From contig JBAZZY010000001.1 of NCBI GenBank assembly GCA_041658565.1, positions 62,001 to 126,000 of the forward strand: a stretch of 64,000 bases of DNA. Reading direction: 5' to 3'. Every line of letters begins with the position of its first letter. Positions within the stretch are counted from its first letter, which is position 1. The position numbers and the translations under genes were made by a program. Positions 6,707 to 15,199 of this stretch are shown here, piece by piece. The notes under the pieces were generated by a model, which worked only from the letters and a program-made list of their open reading frames with translations, was not told the DNA's origin and searched no databases. This DNA is from Actinomycetota bacterium (lineage in GTDB: Bacteria; Actinomycetota; AC-67).

Positions 6707-9093
6707 TGCGTCTTTCGCTCTCGTGGCTGAGGGAATTCGTGCCGGTTGAGTCTGAGGCCGACGAAATCGCCGAACGCTTGTCGGCCACCGGCCTGGCCGT
6801 CGAGGAGATCTTGCGGCCGGGTGCCGGCATCAGCGGCGTCGTTGTTGCAGAGGTGCGCGCGGTGCGCGCGCATCCGAACGCCGACAACCTGATGTTGGTG
6901 CGCGCGTTTGACGGAGCACAAGAGTGGGACATTGTCTGCGGCGCGCGCAACTACGTCGTGGGCGATCGGGTTCCGCTTGCCCTTCCTGGAGGACGTCTTC
7001 CCGGCGGTGTCGAGATCGGACGCCGAAGGGTTCGGGGGGAGCCGAGCGAGGGGATGCTGTGCTCGGCACGTGAGATGCGCGTGGCAGAGGACCACTCCGG
7101 CATCCTCATCCTCGATGCCGATGCGCCGCTCGGATGCGACGTTGTCGAGGCGCTGGATTTGGACGACGTGGTGTTCGATATCGATGTGACCCCGAATCGT
7201 CCGGACTGTCTATCGGTCGTGGGCGTTGCTCGGGAGGTGGCAGCGATCTACGGGCTCCCGTTGGTAATCCCCACGCCCGTGGTAAGCGAGGGAGACGAAG
7301 AGGCGGGTCGTCTCGCGTCGGTATCAATCGAGGATTCCGACGGATGTCCGAGGTACGTGGCTCGGGTTGTTGAGGGTGTGTCGGCGGGTGTTTCTCCGTG
7401 GTGGATGAGGCGGCGGATCCTGGCGGCGGGAATGCGACCGATTTCGGCCGTCGTAGACGTCACCAATTACGTACTCCTTGAGCGGGGGCAACCCCTGCAC
7501 GCGTTCGACCTGGACAGGCTGTCGGACGCCGGCGTCGTCGTGCGCCGGCCGCGTCCCGGGGAGAACATTGAAACGCTTGACGGCCAGAAACGAGACTTGG
7601 CCACCGACGATCTACTGATCTGCGATGGGCGGGGACCGGTCGCGGTGGCCGGGATCATGGGCGGCGCGCTCACGGAGGTGTCCGGAACTACGACTCGTGT
7701 CTTGCTTGAGTCGGCATGGTTTACGTCGCTGCGGATCGCCACGACGGCGCGTCGACTCGGGCTTCGCACGGAGGCAAGCGTCCGATTTGAGCGCGGGATT
7801 GATCCTGAAGGAGTGCATGCAGCGGCTGATCGTGCTGCGGAGTTGCTGACGGAGGTGTGCGGGGCGCGGGTCGCGCGTGGATCCATCGATGTCGGCACCC
7901 GACGGTGGGAGCCCCGTGAGGTTCGGCTGCGCGCGCCGAGGGCGCGCGCGCTGATTGGGGCGGACATTTCCGATGCCGAGATGGTGGGATCTCTGCGCCG
8001 CCTCGGGTGCCGGGTCGAGACGGCGGAAGGCGCGTTCCGCGTCCACCCGCCGAGTCACCGGGTAGATCTTGCGATCGAAGAGGATTTGGTGGAGGAGGTT
8101 GCCCGGCTCTACGGGCCCGACCGAGTCCCCGAGACGCTGCCGGCCGGTGCGCGCACTGGGCGGCTGACCGAGTCCCAGCGCCGACGCCGGATTGCGCGCG
8201 CAGCTTTGCTCGGCACGGGACTATCGGAGGCGCAAACGCTGTCGCTGTTGCCACGCGGACTTGCCGACCGGCTATCGCTACTCGCCGAGGACCAGCTTCG
8301 GCGGGCGAGGACTCTTTCCAACCCACTGTCGGAAGATGAGGCTGTTCTGCGGCCGTCCCTTGTGTACGGACTTTTGCTGGCGGCGTCGCGGAACGCCGCC
8401 AGGAGGGTCTTGCCGGTTCGCCTGTTTGAGATAGGCAAGACGTTCACTCCGACGCTTGACGGTGTGTGTGAGCGGGTATCGGCCGGTTGGATCTTGACCG
8501 GTCCGGCATCGCGGTCCTGGCAGGAAACAGAGCGGCCGCTGGACTTCTTCGACGCCAAAGGGGTCGTCGAAGCCTTGATGTCCGCGCTAGGGGTGGACGA
8601 CTGGGACACTGAGGCCGGAAACGGGACGTTTCCGTTTCATCCCGGGCGGTACGGGGTGGTTCGCATCGGGGGCGAGTCGGTCGGGTTCGTGGCAGAGATT
8701 CTCCCGAGCGTTGCGGAGGTCCTGGAGTTGCCAGAGCAGGTCGCGGTTGCGGAGATCGACCTGGGGTCGATCCTCGACCGGTCGCCCGTAGTGCGGGCGC
8801 CGGCGTTGCCGAGGTTCCCTGCTGTGGCACGCGATATCGCGCTCGTCGTGCCCGACGCGACACCGGCGGCCGATGTCCGGGCGGCTATCGCGGCTTCAGC
8901 CGGCGGGATTCTGGAATCGGTCGAGGTATTCGACGTCTATCGCGGGCACCCGGTTGCCGACGGATGCGTCAGCCTGGCCTTCTCGCTGACCTTGCGGGAC
9001 CCTGAGCGGACGTTGACCGACGCCGACGCCGACGCGGCAATGGGCCGTATCGTCGCTGAGGCGACTTCCGCCGGATGGTCGGTGCGGGAGTAG
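6706..9093 (+). CDS. pheT: Phenylalanine-tRNA ligase beta subunit
   Basis: 795 residues, full length. Domains in order: N-terminal tRNA-binding (EMAP-like) domain about 40-150 (VRAHPNADNLMLVRAF), B3/B4 editing domain about 200-380, B5 DNA-binding fold about 395-470, catalytic-like core, and the C-terminal anticodon-binding FDX-ACB domain about 700-795 (LPRFPAVARDIALVV). Starts at ATG 6706 within the pheS stop (TGATG). It is the last gene of the run that began at infC; the arginine operon promoter follows 22 bases later. Confidence 0.97.
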   Translation: MRLSLSWLREFVPVESEADEIAERLSATGLAVEEILRPGAGISGVVVAEVRAVRAHPNADNLMLVRAFDGAQEWDIVCGARNYVVGDRVPLALPGGRLPGGVEIGRRRVRGEPSEGMLCSAREMRVAEDHSGILILDADAPLGCDVVEALDLDDVVFDIDVTPNRPDCLSVVGVAREVAAIYGLPLVIPTPVVSEGDEEAGRLASVSIEDSDGCPRYVARVVEGVSAGVSPWWMRRRILAAGMRPISAVVDVTNYVLLERGQPLHAFDLDRLSDAGVVVRRPRPGENIETLDGQKRDLATDDLLICDGRGPVAVAGIMGGALTEVSGTTTRVLLESAWFTSLRIATTARRLGLRTEASVRFERGIDPEGVHAAADRAAELLTEVCGARVARGSIDVGTRRWEPREVRLRAPRARALIGADISDAEMVGSLRRLGCRVETAEGAFRVHPPSHRVDLAIEEDLVEEVARLYGPDRVPETLPAGARTGRLTESQRRRRIARAALLGTGLSEAQTLSLLPRGLADRLSLLAEDQLRRARTLSNPLSEDEAVLRPSLVYGLLLAASRNAARRVLPVRLFEIGKTFTPTLDGVCERVSAGWILTGPASRSWQETERPLDFFDAKGVVEALMSALGVDDWDTEAGNGTFPFHPGRYGVVRIGGESVGFVAEILPSVAEVLELPEQVAVAEIDLGSILDRSPVVRAPALPRFPAVARDIALVVPDATPAADVRAAIAASAGGILESVEVFDVYRGHPVADGCVSLAFSLTLRDPERTLTDADADAAMGRIVAEATSAGWSVRE

Positions 9094-9114
9094 CAATTCG
9101 TCACCGCCCGGCGC

Positions 9115-9151
9115 TTGCATAACTATTCGCAACACTGCATAATCATGACTT
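9115..9151 (+). promoter_or_regulatory. arg operon promoter with tandem ARG boxes
   Basis: Promoter TTGCAT (9115-9120), 17-base spacer, CATAAT (9138-9143). Two ArgR-like operators lie on it: TTGCATAACTATTCGCAA (9115-9132), a near-palindrome, and a second half-conserved copy at 9134-9151; the shared TGCATAA cores are 20 bases apart. ArgR dimers of a hexamer usually bind such paired boxes and would block both hexamers when arginine is plentiful. The regulator is encoded in the same operon. Confidence 0.75.
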
Positions 9152-9171
9152 CCGACCCTGAGGGGAGACGT

Positions 9172-10194
9172 GTGGCCTACCGCGTGGGCATCGTGGGAGC
9201 GTCCGGGTATACGGGCGCCGAACTGGTTCGTCTGGTGTCCGGGCATCCAGAACTGGACCTAGTTCTGGCGACTTCGAGGGAGTTTCTCGGCCGGCGAGTT
9301 GCCGACGTGTACCCGAATCTCGACACGACACTCGCATTCGAGGAGTTTGACGCGGATGCGGCAGCGGGTCTCGATTTGGTGTTCCTCGCTTTGCCGCATG
9401 GGGCGTCGATGGAGCCCGGCGCGCGCATGGCCGCCGCCGGGACCGCAGTCGTGGACATGTCGGCGGACTTCAGACTGCAGGATCCCCTCGCGTACCAGGA
9501 GTGGTACGGCACGGTGCATCCGGTGCCCGAAACGCTGCCGCAGTGGGTGTACGGGCTTCCCGAGATCTACCGATCTCGTATCGCAGGCGCGCGCGCCGTG
9601 GCGAACCCCGGGTGCTATCCCACCGCATCATTGCTTGCGCTTGCGCCGCTCGTGTCGCGTGGAATCATCGATCCTGCGTCGATTGTCGTGTCGGCGGCGT
9701 CCGGTGTTTCCGGAGCCGGCCGCGGCTTGTCTCCGGGCGTTCATTTCTCGCACGTTGAGGGGAATTTCAAGGCCTACGGTTTTCCCGGCCACAAACACAC
9801 GCCGGAGATCGAGCAAGAGCTGACCGCACTGGCCGGCGAACCGGTGCGGATCACGTTCGTTCCCCATCTTGTGCCGATGGCGCGCGGTCTGCTGGCGACG
9901 TGCGTAGCCGGGCTCATCGACGATCGCGATCCCTGCGAGATTGCTTCGGAGTTCTACGCCGGGGAGCGTTTCGTGAGGGTTCTGCCCGACGCGCTTCCTG
10001 AGACTAAGTTCGTGCACGGTTCGAACCGCTGTTTGCTGGGGTATCGCGTCGACAGGCGTGCAAATCGTGTTGTTGCGTGCGCCGCCATCGACAACCTTGG
10101 AAAAGGGGCGGCCGGGCAAGCCGTGCAGAACGCCAACCTGATGCTCGGCGTCGCCGAGGGCGCCGGCCTGACCGGAGAGGGCGTGTACCCGTGA
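9172..10194 (+). CDS. argC: N-acetyl-gamma-glutamyl-phosphate reductase
   Basis: Third step of arginine synthesis: NADPH-dependent reduction of N-acetylglutamyl phosphate. 340 residues. Seen: nucleotide-binding VGIVGASGYTGAELVR at the N-terminus, catalytic Cys in ANPGCYPTAS, and FPGHKHTPEIEQ. GTG 9172 is chosen because AGGGGAG (9161-9167) sits just before it and the predicted transcript starts near 9150; ATG 9145 lies inside the operator, ahead of that start. First gene of argC-J-B-D-RR-F-R-G-H. Confidence 0.95.
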   Translation: MAYRVGIVGASGYTGAELVRLVSGHPELDLVLATSREFLGRRVADVYPNLDTTLAFEEFDADAAAGLDLVFLALPHGASMEPGARMAAAGTAVVDMSADFRLQDPLAYQEWYGTVHPVPETLPQWVYGLPEIYRSRIAGARAVANPGCYPTASLLALAPLVSRGIIDPASIVVSAASGVSGAGRGLSPGVHFSHVEGNFKAYGFPGHKHTPEIEQELTALAGEPVRITFVPHLVPMARGLLATCVAGLIDDRDPCEIASEFYAGERFVRVLPDALPETKFVHGSNRCLLGYRVDRRANRVVACAAIDNLGKGAAGQAVQNANLMLGVAEGAGLTGEGVYP

Positions 10195-11360
10195 TTTTGC
10201 CCGCCGGCTTCAGGGCATCCGGTGTCGCCTGCGGGCTGAAGCAGAGTGGGCGGCTCGACCTCGGGCTGCTTGTGTCCGACGGTCCTGCGAAGGTTGCCGG
10301 GGTATTCACGACTAACCGAGTGCAAGCGGCGCCGTTGGTGCTCACTCGGAGGCGCGTTCGTTCGGGAGTGACTCGCGGACTGGTGGTTAACGCGGGCAAC
10401 GCCAACGCGTGCACGGGTTCGCGCGGCGCTGAGGACGCGCGGGCGATGGCGCGAATCGCCGCCCGCGCGGTCGGGGTGCGCGCGCCGGAAATGCTCGTGG
10501 CCTCGACCGGTGTGATCGGCGAATTCCTGGATATGCGAGCGGTCGAGAACGGCATCGGCGCGGCCGCGCGGAAACTCTCGCCGTCCGGCGTTGCGGATCT
10601 TCGAGCCGCAATCATGACCACGGATACGCGACCGAAGTCCGCTGCAGTCAACGTCGGCGGGGCTCTCGTGGCCGGGATCGCCAAGGGCGCCGGGATGATG
10701 GCGCCCGAGATGGCGACGATGCTGTGCTTTGTGACTACGGATCTGGCGGTGGAGCAACGGTTCTTGCGCGAGGCGTTGCGGCTGGCGGTGCACGGCAGTT
10801 TCAACGCGATCGATCTAGACGGATGTCGGTCGACGAATGATTGCGTGTTGGCTCTTGCGAACGGGTCGGCCGGTGGGCCGGAGATCGCCGGAGCCGATCG
10901 CCGGAGTGCTCAGTTCGCCGACGCACTGTCGGAAGTCTGCGGATCGCTCGCGCGCCAGATAGCGGAGGACGGTGAGGGCCTTACGAAACTGGTCACGCTG
11001 CGCGTCCAGGGCGCGCGCACCGAGAAGGAAGCGCGCGCCGCGGCCGGAAGCATTGCCTCGTCGATCCTGTTCCGATGTGCGCTTAACGGGTCCGACCCGA
11101 ACTGGGGGAGGGTCTTGGCTGCGCTGGGGACGTCCGGCATTGCGTTTGATCCGTCGCGGGTCGACGTCTGGCTTGGGGGAGAAAAGATGTGCGAGGCCGG
11201 AGCGCCCGGGTTGGGGAATCGCGCGCGCGCGCGCGCCGCACTCCTAGCCCGGGAAGTGGAAGTGCGAGTGGACCTGCACCGAGGGGAAGCCTCATCCACG
11301 GTGCTGACCAATGACCTGTCCGCCGAGTACGTGCGGATCAACTCGGAGTACACGACATGA
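10191..11360 (+). CDS. argJ: Glutamate N-acetyltransferase (ArgJ)
   Basis: Transfers the acetyl group from N-acetylornithine back to glutamate (cyclic pathway); some members also use acetyl-CoA. 389 residues. The precursor cleaves itself before the nucleophilic Thr in APEMATML, which is intact; the flanking GAGMM and the DPNWGR-like block (SDPNWGRVLAALG) are present. GTG 10191 overlaps the argC stop by four bases. Whether it is mono- or bifunctional cannot be told from the sequence, and no argA-type gene is in the window. Confidence 0.95.
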   Translation: MILPAGFRASGVACGLKQSGRLDLGLLVSDGPAKVAGVFTTNRVQAAPLVLTRRRVRSGVTRGLVVNAGNANACTGSRGAEDARAMARIAARAVGVRAPEMLVASTGVIGEFLDMRAVENGIGAAARKLSPSGVADLRAAIMTTDTRPKSAAVNVGGALVAGIAKGAGMMAPEMATMLCFVTTDLAVEQRFLREALRLAVHGSFNAIDLDGCRSTNDCVLALANGSAGGPEIAGADRRSAQFADALSEVCGSLARQIAEDGEGLTKLVTLRVQGARTEKEARAAAGSIASSILFRCALNGSDPNWGRVLAALGTSGIAFDPSRVDVWLGGEKMCEAGAPGLGNRARARAALLAREVEVRVDLHRGEASSTVLTNDLSAEYVRINSEYTT

Positions 11361-12205
11361 CGGCCAACGCAATCGAGAAGGCGCGCATCCTGATGGAGGC
11401 GCTTCCGTACATCAAGCGTTACCACGGAAAGACGATCGTGGTGAAGTACGGGGGTGCTGCCATGGAGGATCCTTCGCTGCGCGAGGGGTTCGCCGACGAC
11501 ATCGCCTTGATGCGATTCGTGGGGCTTAACCCCGTCGTCGTGCACGGTGGCGGTCCGCAGGTGACGGCACACATCCGGCGATTGGGTGGCGAGGCGACGT
11601 TCGTCGGCGGGTACCGAGTGACGACAGCGGAGGACCTCGAAGTCGTACGAATGGTCCTCGCGGGAGTGATCAACAAGGACATCGTGTCGATGATCAACCG
11701 GCACGGGACGCTCGCCGCCGGCCTTTCCGGTGAAGACGGGGCATTGGTGCGCGTGCGCAAGCGTCAGGCGGAGGTTGACCTTGGGTTTGTTGGGGAGGTG
11801 GACTGGGTCAATCCCGGCATCGTCAGGGACATCTCGAGGGACTTCATTCCGGTCATCGCATCGCTGGGCACCGACGGGAACGGCCAGACGTACAACGTAA
11901 ACGCCGACGAGGTCGCTGCGGCCATTGCGGAGGCGCTTGGCGCCGAGAAGCTTGTCTTCTTGACCAACGTCGAAGGGATCATGGATGCCCGCGGTGAGTT
12001 GATGCCGCAGGTGACGTCCGACGGTGTGGAGCGCTTGCGAGGCGAGGGTGTGCTGTCGGCGGGGATGTTGCCGAAGGTGGATGCGGCTCTGCGTGCAATC
12101 CGGGGAGGCGTTCCGCGGGTGACGATTCTTGACGGGCGAGCCGAGCACGCGTTGCTGCTGGAGATGTTCACGGATCAAGGGGTCGGGACGATGGTGACGG
12201 CATGA
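11357..12205 (+). CDS. argB: Acetylglutamate kinase
   Basis: Phosphorylates N-acetylglutamate, usually the feedback-controlled step. 282 residues. Motifs: VVKYGGAAM and VVHGGGPQV (phosphate and substrate loops), then a conserved NADEVAAAIAEALGAEKLVFLTNVEG block. It has the extra N-terminal helix (ANAIEKARILMEALPYIKRY) typical of arginine-inhibited hexameric enzymes, so arginine inhibition is likely (inference). ATG overlaps argJ by four bases. Confidence 0.96.
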   Translation: MTANAIEKARILMEALPYIKRYHGKTIVVKYGGAAMEDPSLREGFADDIALMRFVGLNPVVVHGGGPQVTAHIRRLGGEATFVGGYRVTTAEDLEVVRMVLAGVINKDIVSMINRHGTLAAGLSGEDGALVRVRKRQAEVDLGFVGEVDWVNPGIVRDISRDFIPVIASLGTDGNGQTYNVNADEVAAAIAEALGAEKLVFLTNVEGIMDARGELMPQVTSDGVERLRGEGVLSAGMLPKVDAALRAIRGGVPRVTILDGRAEHALLLEMFTDQGVGTMVTA

Positions 12206-13446
12206 ACTTCAAAGCCATCGTCGAGGCGGAGCGGGCTTATCACATGCAGGTGTACGGGCGACTTCCGGTCGCATTCGTTCGCGGAGCGGGCGCGCGCCTG
12301 TGGGATACCGACGGACGGGAGTACCTGGACTTCCTGAGCGGGATCGCCGTCATGAGCGTCGGCCATTCACATCCGAGGGTTGTTGAGGCGGTGCGCGCGC
12401 AGGTTGGGGAACTCGTTCACGTGTCCAACCTCTTCTACACCGAGCCGCAAGTGCGACTGGCCGAGCGCCTGCACGAACTCCTTGGGTGGGGCAAGGTGTT
12501 CTTTGGGAACTCCGGCGCCGAGGCGAACGAGTGCGCATTGAAGCTCGCGCGCAAGTGGGCTACGCAAACCTCCGGTCGGTCCCGCTTCGGTGTTGTGGTC
12601 GCTGAGGGGTCCTTTCACGGTCGGACGTTTGCAACGCTAGCGGCAACCGGGCAGCCTCATAAGCACGAACCGTTCCGCCCGTTGCCGGAGTGGTTCAGCC
12701 ACGTCCCGCCCGACGATGTTGCGGCGCTGGATGCGGCGGTCGGCGACGAGACGTCGGCGATTCTCCTCGAGGTCGTGCAAGGAGAAGGGGGCGTGCGGGC
12801 ACTCACTCCTGAGTACCTCGGCGCCGCGCGCGAGATCAGTCGGGAGCGCGGCGTCGCGCTGGTTTTCGACGAAGTGCAAACCGGGCTCGGCAGAACCGGC
12901 CGCTGGTTCGCCTTCCAGCGTCACGACATCGTCCCGGACATCGTGACGCTTGCCAAGGCGCTCGGCGCAGGATTGCCCATCGGCGCGTGCGTGGCGCGTG
13001 AGGAAGTTGCGGCTGCGTTCGGACCCGGTGACCACGCGACGACGTTCGGTGGGGGGCCTGTGCCCTGTGCTGCCGCCCTGGCGGTGCTGGACGTCATCGA
13101 GGCCGAGGGGTTGGTCGAAGCGGCCGAAAGGATGGGCGCGCGCCTGATGGATGGACTGCGCGCGCTCGCCGGACAGCATGATGGGATCGAGTCTGTTCGG
13201 GGAGTCGGTCTTCTTGTCGCAGTGGAGCTTCGTGGTGACTGGGCTGCCGACATCGTTCGACTGGCGTTGGAGCGCGGCCTCGTCGTAAACAACGTCCAAC
13301 CGAATGCGATTCGACTGGCACCTCCGCTCGTGGTGACCTCCGACGAGATCGATCGGGCGGTGCAGGCGCTCGGGGATGCGATCGGTGCGTGCGAGGCGGT
13401 GCGTGGCCGGAGCGAGCAGGGGATTCCGCCTAGGGAGGGCCAATGA
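12202..13446 (+). CDS. argD: Acetylornithine aminotransferase
   Basis: PLP-dependent class III transaminase making N-acetylornithine from the semialdehyde. 414 residues. Seen: YLDFLSGIAVMSVGHSHP near the N-terminus, FFGNSGAEANECALKLAR, FDEVQTGLGRTG, and the PLP lysine in TLAKALGAGLPIGA. The C-terminal end carries about 20 extra charged residues. ATG overlaps argB by four bases, and the next gene, a response regulator, overlaps its stop by four bases. Confidence 0.95.
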   Translation: MNFKAIVEAERAYHMQVYGRLPVAFVRGAGARLWDTDGREYLDFLSGIAVMSVGHSHPRVVEAVRAQVGELVHVSNLFYTEPQVRLAERLHELLGWGKVFFGNSGAEANECALKLARKWATQTSGRSRFGVVVAEGSFHGRTFATLAATGQPHKHEPFRPLPEWFSHVPPDDVAALDAAVGDETSAILLEVVQGEGGVRALTPEYLGAAREISRERGVALVFDEVQTGLGRTGRWFAFQRHDIVPDIVTLAKALGAGLPIGACVAREEVAAAFGPGDHATTFGGGPVPCAAALAVLDVIEAEGLVEAAERMGARLMDGLRALAGQHDGIESVRGVGLLVAVELRGDWAADIVRLALERGLVVNNVQPNAIRLAPPLVVTSDEIDRAVQALGDAIGACEAVRGRSEQGIPPREGQ

Positions 13447-13823
13447 GCGATCGCAGGCCGTTGATCTTGGTGGTCGAGGATGATCCGTCAGTGCAGACGA
13501 TGTTGACGCTTGTCCTGGAGGGCGAGGGGTATGAGGTCGTCGCGGCACGTGATGGTCTGGAAGGGTTGGTGAAGATGGATCTGCAGCACCCATCTTTGAT
13601 GATCCTAGACCTGATGATGCCGAACGTGTCCGGTGAGCGTGTCTTGGAAGAGGTTCGTTCCGATTCGCGACTGAACTCGATTCCGATCCTGATAGTGAGC
13701 GGGCGTCACGATGTGCGGGAGACGTTCGATCCCGTGCTTGGTCCGGAGAATGTGTTTCCGAAGCCGCTCGATCCTGGGAAGTTGATCGAACGGATCGAGG
13801 AGATCTTGGAGGGCGGACAGTGA
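13443..13823 (+). CDS. Stand-alone response-regulator receiver inside the arg operon
   Basis: 126 residues, all receiver domain: acidic pair in VVEDDPS, phospho-acceptor Asp in ILDLMMPNVSGE (about residue 56), and the conserved Lys in FPKPLDP. There is no output domain. It overlaps argD by four bases and argF starts four bases before its stop, so it is a true member of the arginine operon. Such receivers signal through protein contact. A soluble kinase without a partner lies at 4620-5666; pairing the two is a guess. Presence of a receiver between argD and argF is not usual for the family operon. Confidence 0.9.
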   Translation: MSDRRPLILVVEDDPSVQTMLTLVLEGEGYEVVAARDGLEGLVKMDLQHPSLMILDLMMPNVSGERVLEEVRSDSRLNSIPILIVSGRHDVRETFDPVLGPENVFPKPLDPGKLIERIEEILEGGQ

Positions 13824-14731
13824 AGCGCGATTTCCTCACGATGGACTCGTTGACGCCACGCGAACTCTCGGGGCTGCTGGACCGCGCGGCACAGATGAAG
13901 GCGGCCCGACTGTCTAGTTCGGCGCTGGCCGGATGTGCGGTCGGGATGATCTTCGAGAAGCCGTCGACGCGCACGCGCGTGTCCTTCGAGGTAGGTGTGT
14001 CCGAACTTGGTGGGTGGCCTCTCGTGCTGTCGGCGTCGGAGATGCAACTCGGCCGCGGCGAGACCATCGAGGACACCGCCCGAGTGCTGTCGAGGTACCT
14101 CGGAATGCTCGTCGTCCGCACATTCGGGCAGGATCGGCTCGATCGACTGGCGCGCGCAGCCTCCATCCCGGTCGTCAATGCGCTTTCCGACCTGGAGCAC
14201 CCCTGTCAAGTTCTTGCGGATCTGCTGACGATTCGCGAGCATCTGGGAGATCCCGGCGGCCGGACGCTCGCATACGTTGGAGATGGGAACAACGTTGCCC
14301 ACTCGTTGATGATTGGGGGAGCGCTGTCGGGAATGCACGTGAGGATCGGCGTTCCGCCGGGCTACGAACCCATTCCGCAGGTGGTGCGCCGTGCTGAGGA
14401 AATCGCCGAGGGCGGCGGCGGGTCGATCGTCGTCACCACCGACGCTGCCCGTGCCGTCGCGGGCGCTCACGTGGTGTACACGGATGTGTGGGCAAGCATG
14501 GGCCAGGAGGCCGAAGCCGAGGAGCGTCGGCTGATCTTCGCGCCGTACCAGGTGAACGAACATCTCGTCTCGAGCGCGAGCCCGGATGCGATCGTAATGC
14601 ACTGCCTTCCGGCTCATCGCGGTGAGGAGATTTCCGACGAGGTGATCGAAGGAGAGCGCTCGGTGGTGTGGGATCAAGCGGAGAACCGGCTGCACTCGCA
14701 GAAAGCGTTGATGGAATGGCTGCGAACGTGA
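13820..14731 (+). CDS. argF: Ornithine carbamoyltransferase
   Basis: Makes citrulline from ornithine and carbamoyl phosphate. 303 residues. Motifs: carbamoyl phosphate loop FEKPSTRTRVSFE, HPCQVLADLLTI and the ornithine-binding HCLPAHRGEEI. GTG start overlapping the receiver gene by four bases. argR begins within its last codons. Confidence 0.96.
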   Translation: MKRDFLTMDSLTPRELSGLLDRAAQMKAARLSSSALAGCAVGMIFEKPSTRTRVSFEVGVSELGGWPLVLSASEMQLGRGETIEDTARVLSRYLGMLVVRTFGQDRLDRLARAASIPVVNALSDLEHPCQVLADLLTIREHLGDPGGRTLAYVGDGNNVAHSLMIGGALSGMHVRIGVPPGYEPIPQVVRRAEEIAEGGGGSIVVTTDAARAVAGAHVVYTDVWASMGQEAEAEERRLIFAPYQVNEHLVSSASPDAIVMHCLPAHRGEEISDEVIEGERSVVWDQAENRLHSQKALMEWLRT

Positions 14732-15198
14732 AGGCACGGCGGCGCCGTCGGATCGTGCAGATACTTCAGCGCCACGCGGTCGAGAGCCAGGCCGATCTGG
14801 TCGCGCTGTTGCGTGACCAAGGCGAGCAAGTGACGCAGGCAACCCTGTCGCGCGACCTTGATGATCTCGGAGCGTTCAAGGCCCGAGGTCCCGACGGCCG
14901 CCTGACCTATCGGTTGCCGGACGAGCCTCCGGCAACGGGCGAGACGCTTCGCAAAATGCTTACGGAGTTCGTGACCGATGTTGAATCATCGGGGTCCATG
15001 GTTGTGCTGCGGACCCCACCCGGATGCGCGCATCCGGTAGCGCGCGCGATGGACGCGGCAGGCGTGAAGGACGTAATCGCGACGGTGGCGGGGGACGACA
15101 CCGTGCTCGTTGTTTGTCGCGAAGGTGTCCCGGGACGCGTGATCGCTCGGCGCGTTGAGTCGATTCTTACCGAAACCAGAACATCGAAGGGAGCATGA
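14728..15198 (+). CDS. argR: Arginine repressor
   Basis: Hexameric arginine-dependent repressor, which would act on the ARG boxes at 9115-9151. About 156 residues. N-terminal winged helix with VTQATLSRDLDDLGAFK; C-terminal oligomerisation and arginine-binding domain with AMDAAGVKDVIATVAGDDTVLVVC. GTG 14728 is chosen because it overlaps the argF stop by four bases as elsewhere in this operon; ATG 14716, four codons earlier, is an equal alternative. Having argR between argF and argG is the usual actinobacterial order. Confidence 0.94.
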   Translation: MKARRRRRIVQILQRHAVESQADLVALLRDQGEQVTQATLSRDLDDLGAFKARGPDGRLTYRLPDEPPATGETLRKMLTEFVTDVESSGSMVVLRTPPGCAHPVARAMDAAGVKDVIATVAGDDTVLVVCREGVPGRVIARRVESILTETRTSKGA

Positions 15199-15199
15199 C

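Noticed and set aside
12637..14178. Long minus-strand frame under argD, the response regulator and argF
   Set aside because: Antisense of three well-conserved genes; composition and lack of start signals mark it as a shadow.
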